Source: an uncultured delta proteobacterium (GTDB lineage: Bacteria; Myxococcota_A; Bradymonadia; REDH01). From it: 5,851 nucleotides of DNA. Position 1 is the first letter of the stretch; the number at the start of each line of letters is the position of its first letter. The translations under genes were made by a program, and so were the position numbers. The stretch covers positions 1 through 5,851 of the forward strand of contig CAIQPA010000060.1 of the NCBI GenBank assembly GCA_903873545.1, written 5' to 3'. Of this stretch, positions 5,808 through 5,851 are shown one piece after another. The notes under the pieces are model-generated. The model was not told the origin of the DNA and made no database searches. It saw only the letters and a list, made by a program, of their open reading frames with translations.

Positions 5808-5851
5808 TCATGGAGGGGTGCGGGCGCGTTTGCCCGATGGGGAGGATGGGA
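5808..5851 (-). CDS. Possible C-terminal tail of a gene entering from the right (partial)
   Basis: One - strand frame is open from the right edge to TGA at 5810-5808 and encodes a tail ending GKRARTPP. Only 13 residues are visible, so coding status rests mainly on its position just before the hairpin at 5728-5749, which would suit a terminator. The other two - strand frames are also open at this edge, so the call is weak. Confidence 0.2.
   Translation of the reverse strand, partial: PSSPSGKRARTPP

Noticed and set aside
5593..5811. N-terminal extension of the 86-aa protein by 73 residues to ATG 5811
   Set aside because: The extension is Arg/Pro-rich with no domain character and crosses the hairpin and repeats. 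AGGGAGG sits directly before ATG 5592.

Overview
This is a GC-rich bacterial window, judged from base composition, Shine-Dalgarno-led genes and strong G/C preference at third codon positions. That fits groups such as Myxococcota, Actinomycetota or other high-GC phyla, but nothing here fixes the taxon. I saw no rRNA, tRNA, CRISPR array, transposase, integrase or phage structural gene.

The left half (1-2494) reads on the + strand. It holds the last codons of an incoming gene (to 71), a small Arg/Ala/Leu-rich ORF overlapping it (55-246), a 120-aa hypothetical protein (396-758) and a 561-aa orphan protein (809-2494). The orphan has a degenerate P-loop-like segment that loosely resembles ParA/MinD-type ATPases. 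The last two genes have good ribosome binding sites, lie 50 bases apart and are probably co-transcribed.

The right half (2502-5851) reads on the - strand. An 86-aa hypothetical protein (5592 to 5332) is followed, after a 190-base gap, by the most informative gene of the window, 5141 to 2502 (879 aa). This is a multidomain protein. It has an N-terminal helical module of about 100 aa resembling effector-associated adaptor domains, then an acidic linker, a complete superfamily 2 helicase/translocase core with DECH motif II, and a complete C-terminal amidoligase domain (glutamine-synthetase-like COOH-NH2 ligase, Amidoligase_2 type). A nucleic-acid motor fused to a peptide/amide-bond-forming enzyme is an uncommon architecture. 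It suggests a conflict or defence-type system in which DNA or RNA sensing drives covalent modification of a protein or small molecule. The small upstream protein is a candidate partner or substrate; this is inference.

The two halves converge. The stop codons of the 561-aa gene and the helicase-amidoligase gene are 7 bases apart, and each sits in one arm of a perfect 6-bp inverted repeat. Other non-coding structure includes a leader hairpin and weak promoter candidate upstream of the helicase-amidoligase gene, a strong 8-bp hairpin at 5728-5749, a tandem 8-mer at 5702-5719, and hairpins in the 247-395 gap.
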